Below, piece after piece: positions 1-12,482 of a stretch of DNA of 64,000 bases. The stretch comes from Haematococcus lacustris. Taxonomy: Eukaryota; Chlorophyta; Chlorophyceae; Chlamydomonadales; Haematococcaceae. Every line of letters starts with the position of its first letter. The stretch's first letter is position 1. Made by a program: the position numbers and the translations under genes. The stretch lies in NCBI GenBank assembly GCA_030144725.1, contig JASKMD010000029.1:11602990-11666989 (forward strand), written 5' to 3'. The notes below the pieces were generated by a model. The model did no database searches. It saw only the letters and a program-made list of their open reading frames with translations, and had not been told where the DNA came from.

Positions 1-2216
1 ACAAATTAGGCCTGGCCAGTTTCTTGTGCCCGTACTTCAGATTCGTGTGCCAGTACTGGCACGGTAAAATGCCAGTCCTGACACGGTGGCAGTGCCAGCG
101 AGTATGCCAATATTGGACGCTCCCCATTGCACGTGCCAGGTTTGCACAACTCCAGCATGTCAGGGGTAGCGGCTAGCAAGGATGCACTATGAGCATCAGC
201 ATCTGCCCCTATGCTACATGTCAATCTGCATGGATAACAACTCCCCCATTTTCACCCGATGTCACCCTGTGTCACTCGTCTCTGGTGTGCTCAAGCTTGG
301 ACAGGCAGCAACAGACCCGCAATGTTGGTGTTGTTGCTGCTGCTTGCGGGGATCACGGTATGGTGCTTAGCTGCGGGACATGGAGGCAGCAATGCCGTGT
401 GAGCATTATGACATGCATGGATGAATGAAGACTATGCAGCTGTATTGTCAAACCACATTTACGATACGTTTTGGGTGCAGGTTGTGAGGGCTTGTGGTTG
501 ATGGTGATGTGAGAAACCTGACCCCCCCCTACACCGTCCTTGCATTGACGACCGTCCCTGCCTGCTCCCTCTGGCGAGAATGGGAGGCATCCATCGGCTG
601 TACTGCGCGGAGGTACTGTTTCTCAACCTCGCGTCAAGGGTGGTGGTTAAGTAGTTGGCTAGAGCCACAACGACCTCGAGACCTCGTTTCTCCACCTTCA
701 ATCTCCAGACCTACCATCTCCAGCCTCCACCCATTAGACAGACGCCGTTACCCTTTCACATGGTTGATTAAGGACAGCCCTCACCTACTAACCTTCTAGC
801 AACACGATCAAAAAGTCAGTGCAAAGGCTGTGTGCAGTGTCCAGCAATGCCATGGACTCAATCGTTAAATAAGTGTGAGCTGTGAAGTGGGCTGTGAGTT
901 GTAACAGAGCCCGCCACAAGCAGCCAATATGTTGCTGCTGCTGCTGCTGACCCCTACCGTGAACCATGGTGCAGTACAGTGACCCATCGCCATAGTCCCT
1001 GTGATGCTCCAACCGCGTCTAACCTGGTGCCTGCTCAATGTCCCGCTACCCACTCCCAATGCTGTTGCAATGGGTGCAAGCCCTGCCCTGCCTTCTGTGC
1101 GTGCCCACACAGCCGCACTCCGCAGTGCTCAGCTGCAAGCCATGAGCAGTGGCCAAGCATCCTGCAACTCGTTGTATACCTAGCTCATGCATGCATCCAT
1201 CTAGTGTGTGTGGCACAAATACATTGCCATGTAGCACAAAACCTATACTTGGGCCATCCCTCCCTCCGGACTCCCCTTTTCTAGAACTGCCAGCAGGTGA
1301 GAACAATGTTCAAGTGCAAGGCAAAGGCTGCGCATGCATGCACGCAAGCATGCTAGTGACAGGTGTGCCTACACTTTATGCCACCGTGGGCTACCTTGTT
1401 AGGGCGGAGTGCTGGCAATAGCATGGCATGCCATTGGGGGCCTCCTTTCCTTGCAGCTGACCTATGTACCACATCACCTGATCATAGTCTTGCACATTTC
1501 GCTTCAATGGGGCATGAGTGGTAGCGGGTGGCAGCGACATAGCATGCGGTGCATGTCCTTGCATGCACACTCACATGAGAGTGGCAACCAGCCATGCTGC
1601 CCCTCAGCCTGGGGCAGTCGATGCCCCGCCCCCACTCGATGATCAGGTACTTTTATTCACGTTGACGCGATCCAGTGCTGCCGCCAGCCATGAGCACTCC
1701 GTCCCTCCCCCTCGCTGCCGCCAGGCCACGCCACAGCCGCATAGTCTGGCCCCCTGAGAGCTAACGCTGGAGGCAAGGCTCTGCTGACCACCTTGGCCAG
1801 TCATGGCTGGTGGCCTCCTCCCCCCCTGACACCCCTTCACCCTCCCCCTCACACCCTCACCTCACCCCCTCACCCCCTGACACCCCTTCACCCTCCCCCT
1901 CACACCCTTCTTTCTCCCCCAGGGGCCCTGGAGCCGGTGCCGGTGCCTCTGCTGCCAAACTGCTGGGCGGCTGGGTTAGGGGTCAGAGGTCCGGCTAGAG
2001 CTATGCAGGCAGGAGCGCAGGCCAGGGGGGCCGCATGCTGGTGAGAGGGGGTGGGAAGGTGGGGAGGGGGAGGGGCCCCTTGGGGTAGGGGATGGCAATG
2101 AAGGGCCGGCAAGGGGGGAGAGGTGAGAGGTTGTCGGCGAGAAGGGGGAGACGGTGCAAGTAGGGGAAAGGCAGCGAGGGTGTGGGGGAGGAAGGGAGTG
2201 TGTGGGGCAGGAGGGG
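1..2216. other. Non-coding left flank, no supported gene
   Basis: I see no gene here. Short open frames exist on both strands but show no recognisable domain, no consistent splice-site structure and no conserved motif. The first 150 bases carry a degenerate direct repetition of TGCCAG-type words. A pyrimidine-rich C/T stretch with repeated CACCCCTTCACCCTCCCCCT units lies at about 1,820-1,925. The right part (about 1,900-2,216) lies downstream of the ankyrin/RING gene and probably contains its 3' untranslated region; I found no clear TGTAA polyadenylation signal on the minus strand. Confidence 0.5.
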
Positions 2217-5200
2217 TCAAGCCAGGACGAAGTCATGCACCAGGGCGGTGCAGAAGGGGCAGGTCACCAGCTCCCTCAGCTCCAGTTGGTGGCAGCGCGC
2301 ACGCGCACACATGATGCACTGCGCCCAGCAAACCAGCAGCAGCAGCAGCAGCAGCAGCAGGGCCATGACCAGCTGGACAGCGTGTGCAGCGTGCGCAGCG
2401 CCATGTGCTGGAGAGGAGGCGCTGGATGACAACATGCAGCCAGCAGCAGCTCCAGTGTTGGTCGACATGGCAGCAGCAGGGAGCCAGAGGGCAGCTGTGG
2501 GGTGGGGTAGGTGGGAGGGGGGGGGGGGTGGGGGGGGGGTAGGGGCACCTCCTTGGCCGCTGCACTGGTATGTGCCCTGAAACGTGGCCTCACCTCCCCC
2601 CTTCAGAGCTCCACCCCCAGCACCCACCCTGCTGCCTCCGCCTGCCCCCTCCCGCAGCTTCCACCCTCTTCACCCCCTCCCCCTCCCACCCACAGCTGAA
2701 CCACTGAGACAAGCCTTCCCACAACCAGCCCAGCCCACCAGCTTCCCCCCAGCTTCCGCCCTCCTCCCTCGTCCCAAGAGGAGCCTCCCAGCGACCTCAC
2801 CCAGCCCCCCCCCAGCAGTGACAGCAGCAGGGGCTGCCATGCAGCTGGCTCCAGGGCCCCCTCTGACCCGCCCCCCTTCTGGCCCGCACTTACAATGCGG
2901 TGGTGGCAGCGCCTCATCTCCAGCAGAGGCCTGGGCAGCAGCAGCAGCAGCAGGAGAGGCAGTGTGGGGCAGGAGAGGCAGCTGTGGCAGTAGCAGCAGC
3001 GGCGACGGCGGCAGCAGCAGCAACAGCAGCGGCCGTGGTGGTGGTGGTGGGTGATTAACCGGGCAGTAGCAGTGGAGGTGGCAGCAGCAGCTTCGAGACC
3101 CCCTTCCTCTCGCTGCTCCTCGCAGCAGCAAGTCAATCTAAATTGCTGCCAGCCTCAGCGTCAGTCAAAGAACTGGATGTGATGCAGAGCGATCAGGTTG
3201 CATGTAAGGTGGCCAGCCAGCACATGGCCTGCTGCATGCCATGCCATGCCATCACGCCACGTCAAGGAATTGATTGTGATGCAAAACAACCAAGTTGCCA
3301 GGGGGTGGTTATGCCCATACTGCCCACTGCATATGCCTTGTCATGGCGTGATGACGGCCGCAACAGGAGGGCCAGTGCAAAGTGTGCACCCGTGCCTTCA
3401 TCAGCAAGCAGTGCTGCTTGTTCTTATTGGTTCTGGTGACCACCCACTGTGCTGGTCAACCTCCCACACACCCCTCCCCCTGCTGCGCCAGCCCTCCCCG
3501 TCCTCAGCCCCTCCTCCCCGACTCACTTGTTGTCCATGCACATGCCGCACACATCCACGCCTGGCCGCATGGCCGCCGCTTTGGGCTCCTTGCCCCCCCC
3601 GGAACAGCAGCTGTACGGCAGGGGGATGCAACCGGCCAGCACACGCCGCCCCACCTCCTCCTCCGCCTGCTGCTGCCGCCGCCAAGCCTGGCCAGGCCAT
3701 GAGGCAGGGGCAGCGGGAAGGCAGGGCTGGCCAGCATGAGGGAGACAAGAGAGGGGAGAGGAAAGAAGGGAGCGAAGAGGGGGGAGGAAAGAAGAAAGCG
3801 AAGAGGGGAGAGGAAAGAAGGGAGAGAAGAGGTGGGAGGAAAGAAGGGAGAGAAGAGGGGGGAGAAGAGGGGAGAGAAGAGGGGAGAGAGGAAGGGAGAA
3901 GTGGGAGGAGGAAACAGGGGGCCACGAATGCCAACCACAGGGCTAGGGCCAGGCAGAGGGCAGGGATGGTGCCAGCATCAGGGTCAGTGAACAAGAGTCA
4001 GCGGGCAGGGGAGCACGGAGCACTGCAGTGAGGCAGGTCGACCCGCATCTAGCCCTCGCCCTCCACCCTGACCTCCAGGCGCCGGCCCCAGGCCCTCAAC
4101 CCATACCCTACCTCCCACCCACCTGCTGCCCCCCCAACCCCCCTTGGCACCCGGACCCCTGACCCCCTGACCCCCGCCCACCCACCCACCCACCCACCCA
4201 CCCCACCCCACCCCACCCCACCCCACCCCACCCCACCCCACCCCACCCCACCCCACCCCACCCCACCTCAAGCTTTGTCTCGTACCGCCTCAACGCAGAC
4301 GCCTCCTGGCCATGAGAGCCCTGCGCTGCGCCCCGCTTGGCGTCATACATGCGGTCGTAGCCCACCCAGCTGCGCACCACCTCCATGACCCTCTCACGCT
4401 TGCCGACCCGCACTGCAGCCGACCCCGCCGGGTGCTGGCCCAGCAGCGCGCCCCCCTGGCCGGCCCCAAAGCGGCTGAGCCGCATCAGCTCGGGCTCAGC
4501 CTTGCTGCTGCGCACAAGCGGGTCGTTGGAGAAGTCCTGGGAGAGGGCCGAGCGGGGGCGGCCCACCTCCCCCCCACCCCTGGGAGGTGAGGCCCCCCCC
4601 TGGGGCTCATGGGGGGAGCCGGAAGTCCGGGTGCTGGACCCCTCCACCCCCCTGCCGCCGGAGGCAGGCGCTGCGGTGGCGGCAAACGCCATGCTGGGTG
4701 CCTGGCTGGGGTCCCGGCTGGTGGCGCGGAGGGAGCTGCAGGAGCTGGGCAGGCGGCTGAGGGCCCCACCCGCTGCACTGCTGGTGCGCAGGAGGGCGGA
4801 GGGCTGGGTGTGGAGGGGGGGGGGCGGGGGGGGGATACGGGGACCCGTGCCCAGGGGGGGTGCTGCGGGGGGGCGGAGCCAGGGCGGCAGCAGAGGCGGC
4901 AGCAGCAGCGCGCTCCTGTTCAGCGGCACGCTCCCAGGCCAAGGCGGTGGCGGCCCGCATGACCACCAGCCCCCGCGCAGGCCCCCTGCCACGCTCCTCC
5001 CCACCCCCCTGCCCCTCACCCTCTGCCCCCCCGCCCCCCCCGCCCCTGGTGGTGCGTCGCTTCCTGGGGCTGGAGGCGGAGGGGGTGTAGGGCAGGATGG
5101 CCAAGGCATGCGCTCCCGTGCCCAAGATCCTCATGTGGCGGGCAGCTAGGTCTGCCCCACTGCTGACTGCACTGCCCTGCCCGCCTGCCCCCCCCCGGCC

Positions 5201-8200
5201 CCCCCTCCCCCCCTCCCCCCCAGCACTACCCCTGCTGCTGCTGGCCCCTGCCTGGGATCGTTGGGGATGGGTGGGTAGGAGACCCCCCAGCCACCCCCCC
5301 CCCCCTCCCCGTTGCCCCCCTGAGCTGGTGCCTGCTACTGATGCAGGGCAGGGGCTAGCTCCCCCCCCGGGGCTGATCTGGTTTGAGGAGGGTCTTGTCT
5401 GGCATGAGCTGCGGCCCCCCCCTTGCCCCGGGCGAGGCGTGGCCCCTGCTGTTGCCCCTGGGCTGTCGGGCTGCCCATGAGGTGCCAGGGCCCAGGGCAG
5501 CCGGAGGTGGGTGGGTGGGGGGGGGAGGGGCAGGGCAGCGGGGGGGCAGCCTGGCTGTGCGCTCAGGAGGCTGAGGGCGGTGGCGTGCTTGATGGAGCTG
5601 CTGCTGCTGCTGCCCTGCTGCTCGCTGCCCCGCTGCAAGCCAACAGCGCTGACGCTCAGCCCGCTGGCAGGGCCCTGGCAGCTGTTGCACTTGAGGGAAG
5701 GGCAAGGGGAGGGGGAGGGCGTGAGGGGGAGGGAGGGGGGGAGAGGGGGGAGCGCAGGGCTGAGCAGGTTGCAGGGCGCCCCTGGCCCAGTGTCAGCCTT
5801 TGGGTGCGCTGCGAGGGAGGCACTGGTGCAAGACCCAACTGACCCAACTGACTCAACCAACTTAACTGGTTCTTCCACCAATTTCTTGCCCAGGGGGTCT
5901 GCCTGCAGGTGCTGAGAGCGATGAGTGAGCGTGACGATGCCTACAGGCTCGCTGCTGCATGCGCTGTGTGCCCACGACCCATGGCTGCAGCCCCCCAACC
6001 CCTTGCCGTGTGCTGCGCTGCTGCCCCCACTGCTGGTGCTAGGGCCCCCCTCTGGTTGCGCCCTCAAGCCAGCGTTGCCGGCTGGCCTGGGCCCCCCTTC
6101 CCCTCCCCTAGCCCCGGGCACCTTCCTCTCAGCTTCCCAACCCACAAGGGCCCCAGCCGCAGAGGGCAGGCCGGACACCATGCCTGTCGAGCCCACCATG
6201 CTGGTGCTGGTGGTTATGTCGGTTGCGGCGGTTGTGTAGATGTCAGCTGCAGTGTCCCCCTCCTCGTCCCTGGTGCTGGGCCAAGGGAAGTCCTCTGCGG
6301 AGCTGCTGCCGGCCAGCAGGCTGTTCAAGGCCTCCCAGCTGCTGCCCATGAGGGCGGTGTCAGCGCTGCTGTACAGCCCAGGGCGGGGGGCGCCTTGCAG
6401 TGGAGCCACACGGCCCTGCAGCCACCACAGCAGCAGGCACAGGCAAGGGGTGCAGAGAGAGCAGCAGCAGCAAGGGGAGCAGCAGCTGACAGGAGCGCTG
6501 GCCAGAAGGGGGCACCACCAGTAACAGCCTGAGTGACTCTCCCCCCCTCCCCCCCCCCTCTTCACCCCCCCCCTCCCCCCACAAGGGGCCAGCCTCAGCC
6601 CTCTGTGGTCCCACACCCTGAGTAAGGCACGCCCCGCCCCCTCTCACCCACCCACCGTCAACTGTCGACCGTGTTACCTGCAGCTGCTCATCAGCTCCGC
6701 CTGGGCGCCCCAGGCCAGCATATGCGCTGCCCATGCCGGCCAAGGATTGTGCCTGGCCCTCGCCCTCATGCGCGTACACCCCCTGGGTGGCAGCAGCAGG
6801 GGGGGCTGGCGCAGGCCTGCCTCATGGACTGCACCACTGCCCAGCCTGGGAACACCCCAGCTGACGTCATCTAACACTCCCTCCCTCCCACCTGCCCTCC
6901 CTCCCCAGCCCTACCCCCGCCCTCCTTCCTGCTCCCCACCTCACCCTACCCCACCCCTGCCCACCTGCCCTCCCTGCCCAACCCCAACCACACCCCCGCC
7001 CTCCTCCCAGCACCCCTCCCCTCCCCACCCCTGCCACCCACCTCCCTCCCAAACACCCGTCCAGCCTGGTAGAAGGTGCCCAGCAGCTTCATGCAGTCCA
7101 CGCACTCCTGGATGCTGGCCATGAGCCGGGCTTCCAGCACCCGCCCCACCAGCACCTGCAGCCAGGGGCACAACCGCCTGGCACCACACCCTCCCAGACG
7201 TCCCACCCCCAGCAGGGTACCCCATCCCCCCACCCCCACCAGCACCCACCACCCAGCACCAACATCCTCCGCCCCCCTGCTCTATGCTCACCTCCTCATC
7301 ACACTCTGCCCAGCCAGCTTCTTCACCTACCCACCCCCTCCCTCCCACCCTTGAGCTGCGCCTGGCCCCCTGCCCCCCCGTCCCCACCCCAGCAGCCAGC
7401 ACCTGCAGGGGCGCCACTGCCCCGCTGTTGGTGTACTTGGCCAGGTCCTGGGGACTCCATATGCCCTCCAGGTCAGACCGGGGGTGAAGCTTGGCGGCCA
7501 GATCTGGAAACCCTGCCTTCAGAGCAACCTGGGGCAGCAGGGGGAGAAGCAGCAGGTTGGCAGGCAAGCAGGCAGGCAGGCGCAGGCAGGCAGGCAGGTT
7601 GGCAGGCAGGTTGGCAGGCAGGCAGGCAGGTTGGCAGGCAGGCAGGCAGGTTGGCAGGCAGGCAGGCAGGTTGGCAGGCAGGCAGGTTGGCAGGCAGGCA
7701 GGTTGGCAGGCAGGCAGGTTGGCAGGCAGGCAGGTTGGCAGGCAGGCAGGCAGGCAGGCAGGCGCAGGCAGGCAGGTTGGCAGGCAGGCAGGCGGGCGGG
7801 AGAGTAAGCAGGCAGGCGGCGGCACTAGGGGGCCCATGTCCTTGAGTAAGGGACGACGAATGCTGCCGCCTTGCTGCGCGGACGTGCTGTGTCAGGCAGT
7901 GCAGTGAGTGACACCCAGCTGCTGCTGCTGCCGCTGCTGCTGCCGCTGCTGCGGGGCCCTTGCCTGGAAGGGTGTCTGCCGCCTGCTGTCCAGCCACAGC
8001 CGGGGATCGCTGCGGGCGCTGCTGCTGCTGCCTGCGGCTGTTCCCCTAGCCCCTCCCTCCCCTCCCACCCCTTCTCCCTGATCCTCATGTGGGGGGGAAG
8101 CTGAGGTCGGGCCTGGCAATGCCGCAGCAGGGGCGGATGATGCAGGGGGGAGGGGCAGGGGCCGCTGGGCTGGACACCCCAGGTGGAGCCCTGGCTGCTG

Positions 8201-11106
8201 CCGCTGCTGCTCAGTAGGGTGAGGGGGAGGGGAGGGGGTCCACGGTTGCTGGCTAGGGCCAGGGCCAGGGCCAGGGGTGGCAGTGGGGGTGGGGCAGTAG
8301 GCAGGGGCTGACTGTTGGCTCTCCCCTTGATGACCTGGGTCAGGCTGGTGGGCAGGGGGGGGCTCATGTGGCTGATGTATGGGGCCAGGGGTGGAGGGGC
8401 CAGGGGCAGGGGCACGGGGGGGTGTGCAGGGAGGTGAGGCCAGGGGTTTAAGAGCTGGGGCACACGCTGACAGGGCAGGTGGTAACACCCAGCCCGACAT
8501 GCCGCTGCTGCCACTGCTGCCCCCACTGTCATGAGCCAGCACTGGGGTGGGGGAGGGTGAGAGGGAGGGGGAGAGGGAGGGGTGGGCTGACTCAACCCCA
8601 ACCTTGCTTTGCTGCAGACCCGACTCCTCCTGTTGGACCTCCACTCCCTGCTGCTGCACCTGCTGCTGCTGCCTGCCACCAGGCATGCCTGAGTCACAAG
8701 GGCCACTGCCGTCCCCCTGGCCCTCCAGCTGCAGCCAGGGGTTGTAGGCTCCTGCTGCCGTGTGCCTGCCCTGTGCAGCTGACCCCCAACCCTCAGCTCT
8801 CAGCTGCAAGGGGTCGGCAGGAGCAGCAGGTTGGCTGAGGGGGAGGGGGGCGGCAGGCTGGGCAGGGCTGGCGGCCTGGTCAGTGTCCAGGTGGTGCCTC
8901 AGCAGCGCTAGAGCCACGTTGTCCAGCCCCAGCAGGGCGGCCAGGTGGAGCGGGGTGGTCTTGGGAGGGCAGCTGATCCAAAAGTCATCGGCACTGAAGG
9001 GCCAGGAGGGCAGGGCAGCGCAACAGACAGGCGATGGTGGGTTCAGTCTGGTTGGGTCTGGTCAGGGGCAACAAGCTCAGGTGAAAGGCAGTCCAGTGCT
9101 TGGGGGGAGGACAAAGGCAGTCCCACAACTCAGTGCGGGCAGCAGATCAAGTGGACAGGCAGGCACGCCAGGGCAGCAGCAGCTTGAGCTGGGCAGGCAA
9201 GATCAAGAGCGAAACAAATCAGGCAAGTCAAGCAGAAACAAGACAAGGTAAGCACAGCTAGCTCAAGGCACTAGGGCAAGCTAGGCCCAAGGTTTGCAGC
9301 AACACTGGATGTGTGGCGGCGCCGTCAGCGCTGCGCTGCGCCTGCCCCTGGCGCCCCTGGCTGCCCCTCAGCTCTGCCCCCTTGGGCTGCTGCTTGCAGG
9401 TGTCCAGTCCAGCCCAGGCACCTGTAGAAGTTGTAGAAGTGGTGGGTGGCCCCGTAGGCCAGCAGGGAGCGCAGGCAGGGCACGCTGTCAGCCGCCACCG
9501 CAAAGTGCAGCGGGGTGTAGCCGCTGGCGGTGCGCACGTCCACATACCTGCAGGGGAGCCAGGGGGGGTGCTCAGGGTGAGGGGGGGCCTCAGGGGGCAG
9601 CCCTTGGCGGGGGGGGGGGGGGGGCAGCAGGGGGGGGGGCAGCAAGGGAACTCCTACTCAGCCAGAGCTGCACTTGCTCTGGGAAGAGCCGGCTGCATGC
9701 CAGCCCCTGGCCCCTGGCCAGCCTGCTACCTGCCCGCCCCTCCTTGCCCACAGGCTGCCGCGACCCCTCCCCAGCCAGCCTGCTGCTCCGCCCCCCCCCC
9801 CGGCCCGCCTACTTGCAGCACTCCCTGGCGACCAGGGAGGGCTCCTGGTGCACCCAGTCCAGCAGCGCCCGCACACACACGGCGTGCCCCTTGCGGCAGG
9901 CGTAGTGCAGCGCGGTGCGGCGCCCGCAGCGGTCAGCAGCCCAGGGGTCCGCGCCCTGCACCCACACCCAGCAGCCACGTCAGGGGGGGAGGGGCAGGCT
10001 ACGGCACGGCCAGCAGCAGGGCTAAGGAGGGTATGGCGGCAGGGCTAGGGGGGTGGGGGCCAGTGACTGTCAGGTGTGTGGGCGGGTGGAGGTGGGCAGG
10101 GAGGAGGAAGGGGGCGCAGGAGGGTGAAGAGGGTGAGGAGGGAAGGCTGGGCTGGCCTTCCATATCTGTAGGGCGTGCCTCCTGCAGCTGGACGCCTAGG
10201 TCGGCCTGCACCTCCTTCCTGTTCATGTACAGCCTCCCACTGTGTCTCACAGCACTACCCTCCAAGCTTTGCCCCACCCACCTCCCCTCTGGCCCCACCC
10301 ACCATTTTCAGCAGCAGGCGCAGCGACTCGTCTCTACCATGGTAGGCCGCAAACATGAGTGGGGTCTGGTTCAGGTAGTTGCCCACATTGAGCAGCGCTC
10401 TCAACAGGTGGTCGCAGTCCGTCATGATGGGCTGCTGGGCAGAGTCGGCCCGCTGGCCCCACCTGGGGAGCTTGATGCCATGGGTGCCGGAATGGATTTT
10501 TAGGTAATTAATCAATGCCTGCAGCTGAGTGGCGTCCCCAAACTCTGCCAGCAAGTGCCAAATCTGCAGGGTGCGCGTTGCAAGCTGGCTTGAGCTTTGT
10601 TCCTGCTGTGAGGTTCATAACATTGCTGCCTGGGCCTGCTGGTGGTGTTGGTATTATGGTGTTATGGCAATAGCTGAAGAGCCAAGCCTGGTACGCAGGA
10701 GTGGGCATGCCGTCGCATGGCCCAAAGACTAACCGTATTGCCGTCTGTCGTGCCGCGAAACTCAGCGAGCAGCTTGGCATTGTCGTTAAGAGCGTCCAGC
10801 ACCTGTGCCAGGGTGGTTGGGAGGCCGCCTGAGTGGAAATTGTCGCCCAACTTGGACGGGCTGCTGACCCACCCCAACAGTGTCCCCAGAGCGGATAGCT
10901 CGGAGCAGCGAGATGACCGCGTATTTCTTCTTGTAGACGGACCGGGCCCAAGTCCATACTGGGCCCAGGACGGGTATGCGCTCAAACTGTATGCGTCGCC
11001 GACCGCTGCTGCTGGCCTCCTCGCTGTGGGAAGAGTGCGAGAGCAGGTCATCACTTGCTACATCCGATGGTTCTTCTATGACTGTTGCCACGCCGGGGCG
11101 CATCAC
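2217..11106 (-). CDS. Ankyrin-repeat RING-type E3 ubiquitin ligase (XB3/XBAT-like), multi-exon
   Basis: Ankyrin exons read on the minus strand at 10,303-10,563 (ends NQTPLMFAAYHGRDESLRLL), 9,813-9,955 (RRTALHYACRKGHAVCVRALL), 9,422-9,547 (GYTPLHFAVAADSVPCLRSL) and from 8,994 leftward (TTPLHLAALLGLDNVALALL). They join with matching phases and GT-AG borders. A long Pro/Gln/Ser-rich linker follows (about 7,915-8,900), then short exons near 7,400-7,530, 7,070-7,160 and 6,675-6,810, and a large low-complexity region (about 4,530-6,600). The last three exons rebuild a RING finger: CGMC (near 3,540), then RRCHHRI (2,894-2,930), then CIMC...CPFC ending at 2,217. The spacing is C-x2-C-x12-C-x-H-x2-C-x2-C-x15-C-x2-C. 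Ankyrins followed by a C-terminal RING is the architecture of plant XB3/XBAT ligases, which ubiquitinate bound substrates in cytosol or nucleus. The first exon (10,734-11,106, Met at 11,106) changes frame near 10,880, so a sequencing error or an unrecognised small intron is likely. Linker exon borders are uncertain. Confidence 0.72.
2331..2361. repeat. CAG trinucleotide run just upstream of the RING last exon
   Basis: About ten CAG units. On the minus strand this is a CTG run placed immediately before the TGGGCGCAG acceptor of the last RING exon, so it forms the pyrimidine tract of that 3' splice site. Confidence 0.85.
3735..3915. repeat. Purine-rich minisatellite (GAAGAGGGGAGA-type units)
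   Basis: About 180 bp almost free of pyrimidines on the plus strand, built from units such as GAGAGGAAAGAAGGGA and GAAGAGGGGA. It lies in an intron of the ankyrin/RING gene between the 4.3-kb and 3.6-kb exons. Polypurine-polypyrimidine mirror tracts of this kind can form triplex (H-) DNA. Confidence 0.85.
4180..4267. repeat. CCCCA pentanucleotide microsatellite at a 5' splice site
   Basis: About 13 CCCCA units preceded by CACC units. On the minus strand the repeat reads GTGGG/GTGGGG and starts exactly at the exon end (CTTGAG followed by GTGGGG), so the splice donor itself is the first repeat unit. Confidence 0.9.
7556..7800. repeat. CAGG/TTGGCAGG tetranucleotide-based array
   Basis: About 245 bp of GCAG/GCAGG units with regularly interspersed TTGGCAGG variants. 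It lies in an intron of the ankyrin/RING gene. All six frames stay largely open through it, giving spurious Ala/Gly/Arg/Gln or Cys/Leu/Pro proteins that should not be annotated. Confidence 0.95.
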
Positions 11107-11285
11107 GCATCACTGGGCTTGCGCAGTCCAACATTTGGCGTGGCGAATCCACCCCTCATTCCATCTTAATGAATTGTCGGATTGCGGTTAATTAGTGATG
11201 CTAAACCTAACCTTCCCCATGTGTGCAAAACCAGATTTGCCGATACAGTCGGTCGGTGTGTATCTTACAGTCCGGCAACCCTGTA

Positions 11286-12234
11286 TCATACAGAAACGGA
11301 AACTACAGAAACTGTATCTGTATCTCTCAGGCTGTAGTCTAGGTGCCCTAGCACCAAGTGGGGGAAGTGCTTCCTCATTGCCCGGCTGAACCCCCCCTCC
11401 ACCACCCCAACCGCCTTGCACCACCTATTGATGAAGCGCCCCAGGTGCCGGTAGAACTCCTTTATGCTGGTGATGATGGTGGTTGCGTTGGCGTTGAGGG
11501 AGTTGCCGTCCCCTAGCAGGTGCACCTCGTCCAGCTCCTTGAGCATGGCCACGATACATGCGTTGCTGGGCTGCTCAAACACTGCCACCTCACCGGGCAG
11601 CAGCCTGATGCCACGGTGGTGGGGGCCACGCATCAGGTGTTCCAGCACACTAGCCTTGGTGAGCAGCTCCATGGCATCCCTGACCTGTGCCAGCAACTGT
11701 GGGGTCCCCAATGTTCAGCTGCACTGGGGGAGGCAGCTGGGCTGGGGCGGCTGCAGTGCGGGGTGAGCTGCGTGTGGCAAGGCGGGGGTGGGCATCGGGA
11801 GGGCAGGCTGGGTCAGGTGGGGGAGGGGGGCCTGGGGCTGGACCTGCTGCTGGGAACCCTGGAGTGGGCTGGCCGAGGAAGGACTGGAGCAGCACAGCGA
11901 GACACAGGACTGCTGCCAGGACACACTGCTTGCTGCCCATGGTCATGCGCGTGTTGACCTCTGCAACAACTGCATCTACTTGTGCTGGGCTGAGATCAGG
12001 CCGGGCTGCCTCCACAAGGCCACGCAGGGCAGCCTTGATGACCTGACGCCCCTCTGCAATGACCTCCTTCACAACCTGCCCCTGTTCCTGATCTTGCTGC
12101 CCACTGCCACTGGCACCTGCAGACACGGGAAGGCACAGCACACGCACGGCAGGACTTGATGCACGGAGTCGCATTGTCGCTATGTGTCTTGCCATGCGTG
12201 CTATTTGTCTTGCCATGTGTTCATGCAGACACAC
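11286..12234 (-). pseudogene. Unrecognised ORF pair, two frames, probably one broken or spliced gene
   Basis: Two adjoining minus-strand open frames look like one protein. The upstream one (12,234 to about 11,720) includes VVKEVIAEGRQVIKAAL and SPAQVDAVVAEVNTRM, then a hydrophobic stretch near GSKQCVLAAVLCLAVLL and a Pro-rich tail. The downstream one (about 11,711-11,286) includes ELLTKASVLEHLMRG, PSNACIVAMLKELDEVHLLG and SIKEFYRHLGRFINRW. The frames switch near 11,700. I found no clean GT-AG pair to join them, so this is either a frameshifted pseudogene or a gene with an intron I cannot place. I do not recognise the family. It sits next to two mobile fragments (12.2-13.0 kb) and may belong to a repeated element. 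Protein-like composition and absence of simple repeats are the only support for coding. Confidence 0.4.
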
Positions 12235-12236
12235 AC

Positions 12237-12482
12237 AATTTATTCAATAAGGAACAACATGTGTGTGACTGTGGGTAATCTCACTCAGATACTACACTCA
12301 AGTTGTAGCGTCCTCGGTCGCACCCTTGATGACTGCCAACCCCACATCGATGGCACGTTCCCCCTAGACCACTGGGCACCTCATCAAAACTAACAGCTTG
12401 ATGCTCTGTAAGGCTAACAGCCTGTGCAAACTACCAGCCCCTATGCATTGTTGCGGGCCCGGCCATCAATGCCCCGCCGGTA
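12237..12482 (-). mobile_element. Short retroposon (SINE-like family), copy S1
   Basis: About 245 bp matches four other places in the window. The sense strand is minus. The conserved 3' end reads here as GTTGTTCCTTATTGAATAAA (diverged from CCTTGTTGAATGAG in other copies). Shared internal blocks, given on the plus strand, include GGGTAATCTCACT, CGCACCCTTGATGAC and GATGGCACGTTCC. The 5' end extends to CAATGCCCCGCCGGTAC, as in the 36-kb copy. This copy is the most diverged. I could not find a flanking target-site duplication. Confidence 0.7.

Noticed and set aside
4607..6616. Stand-alone 669-codon gene
   Set aside because: Low-complexity Ser/Gly/Pro-rich frame with no domain of its own; position and strand make it a linker or intron-containing part of the ankyrin/RING gene.
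7473..7997. Cys/Leu/Pro-rich frame resembling a keratin-associated protein
   Set aside because: Product of the CAGG array; the true coding frame of the surrounding gene differs and skips it as intron.
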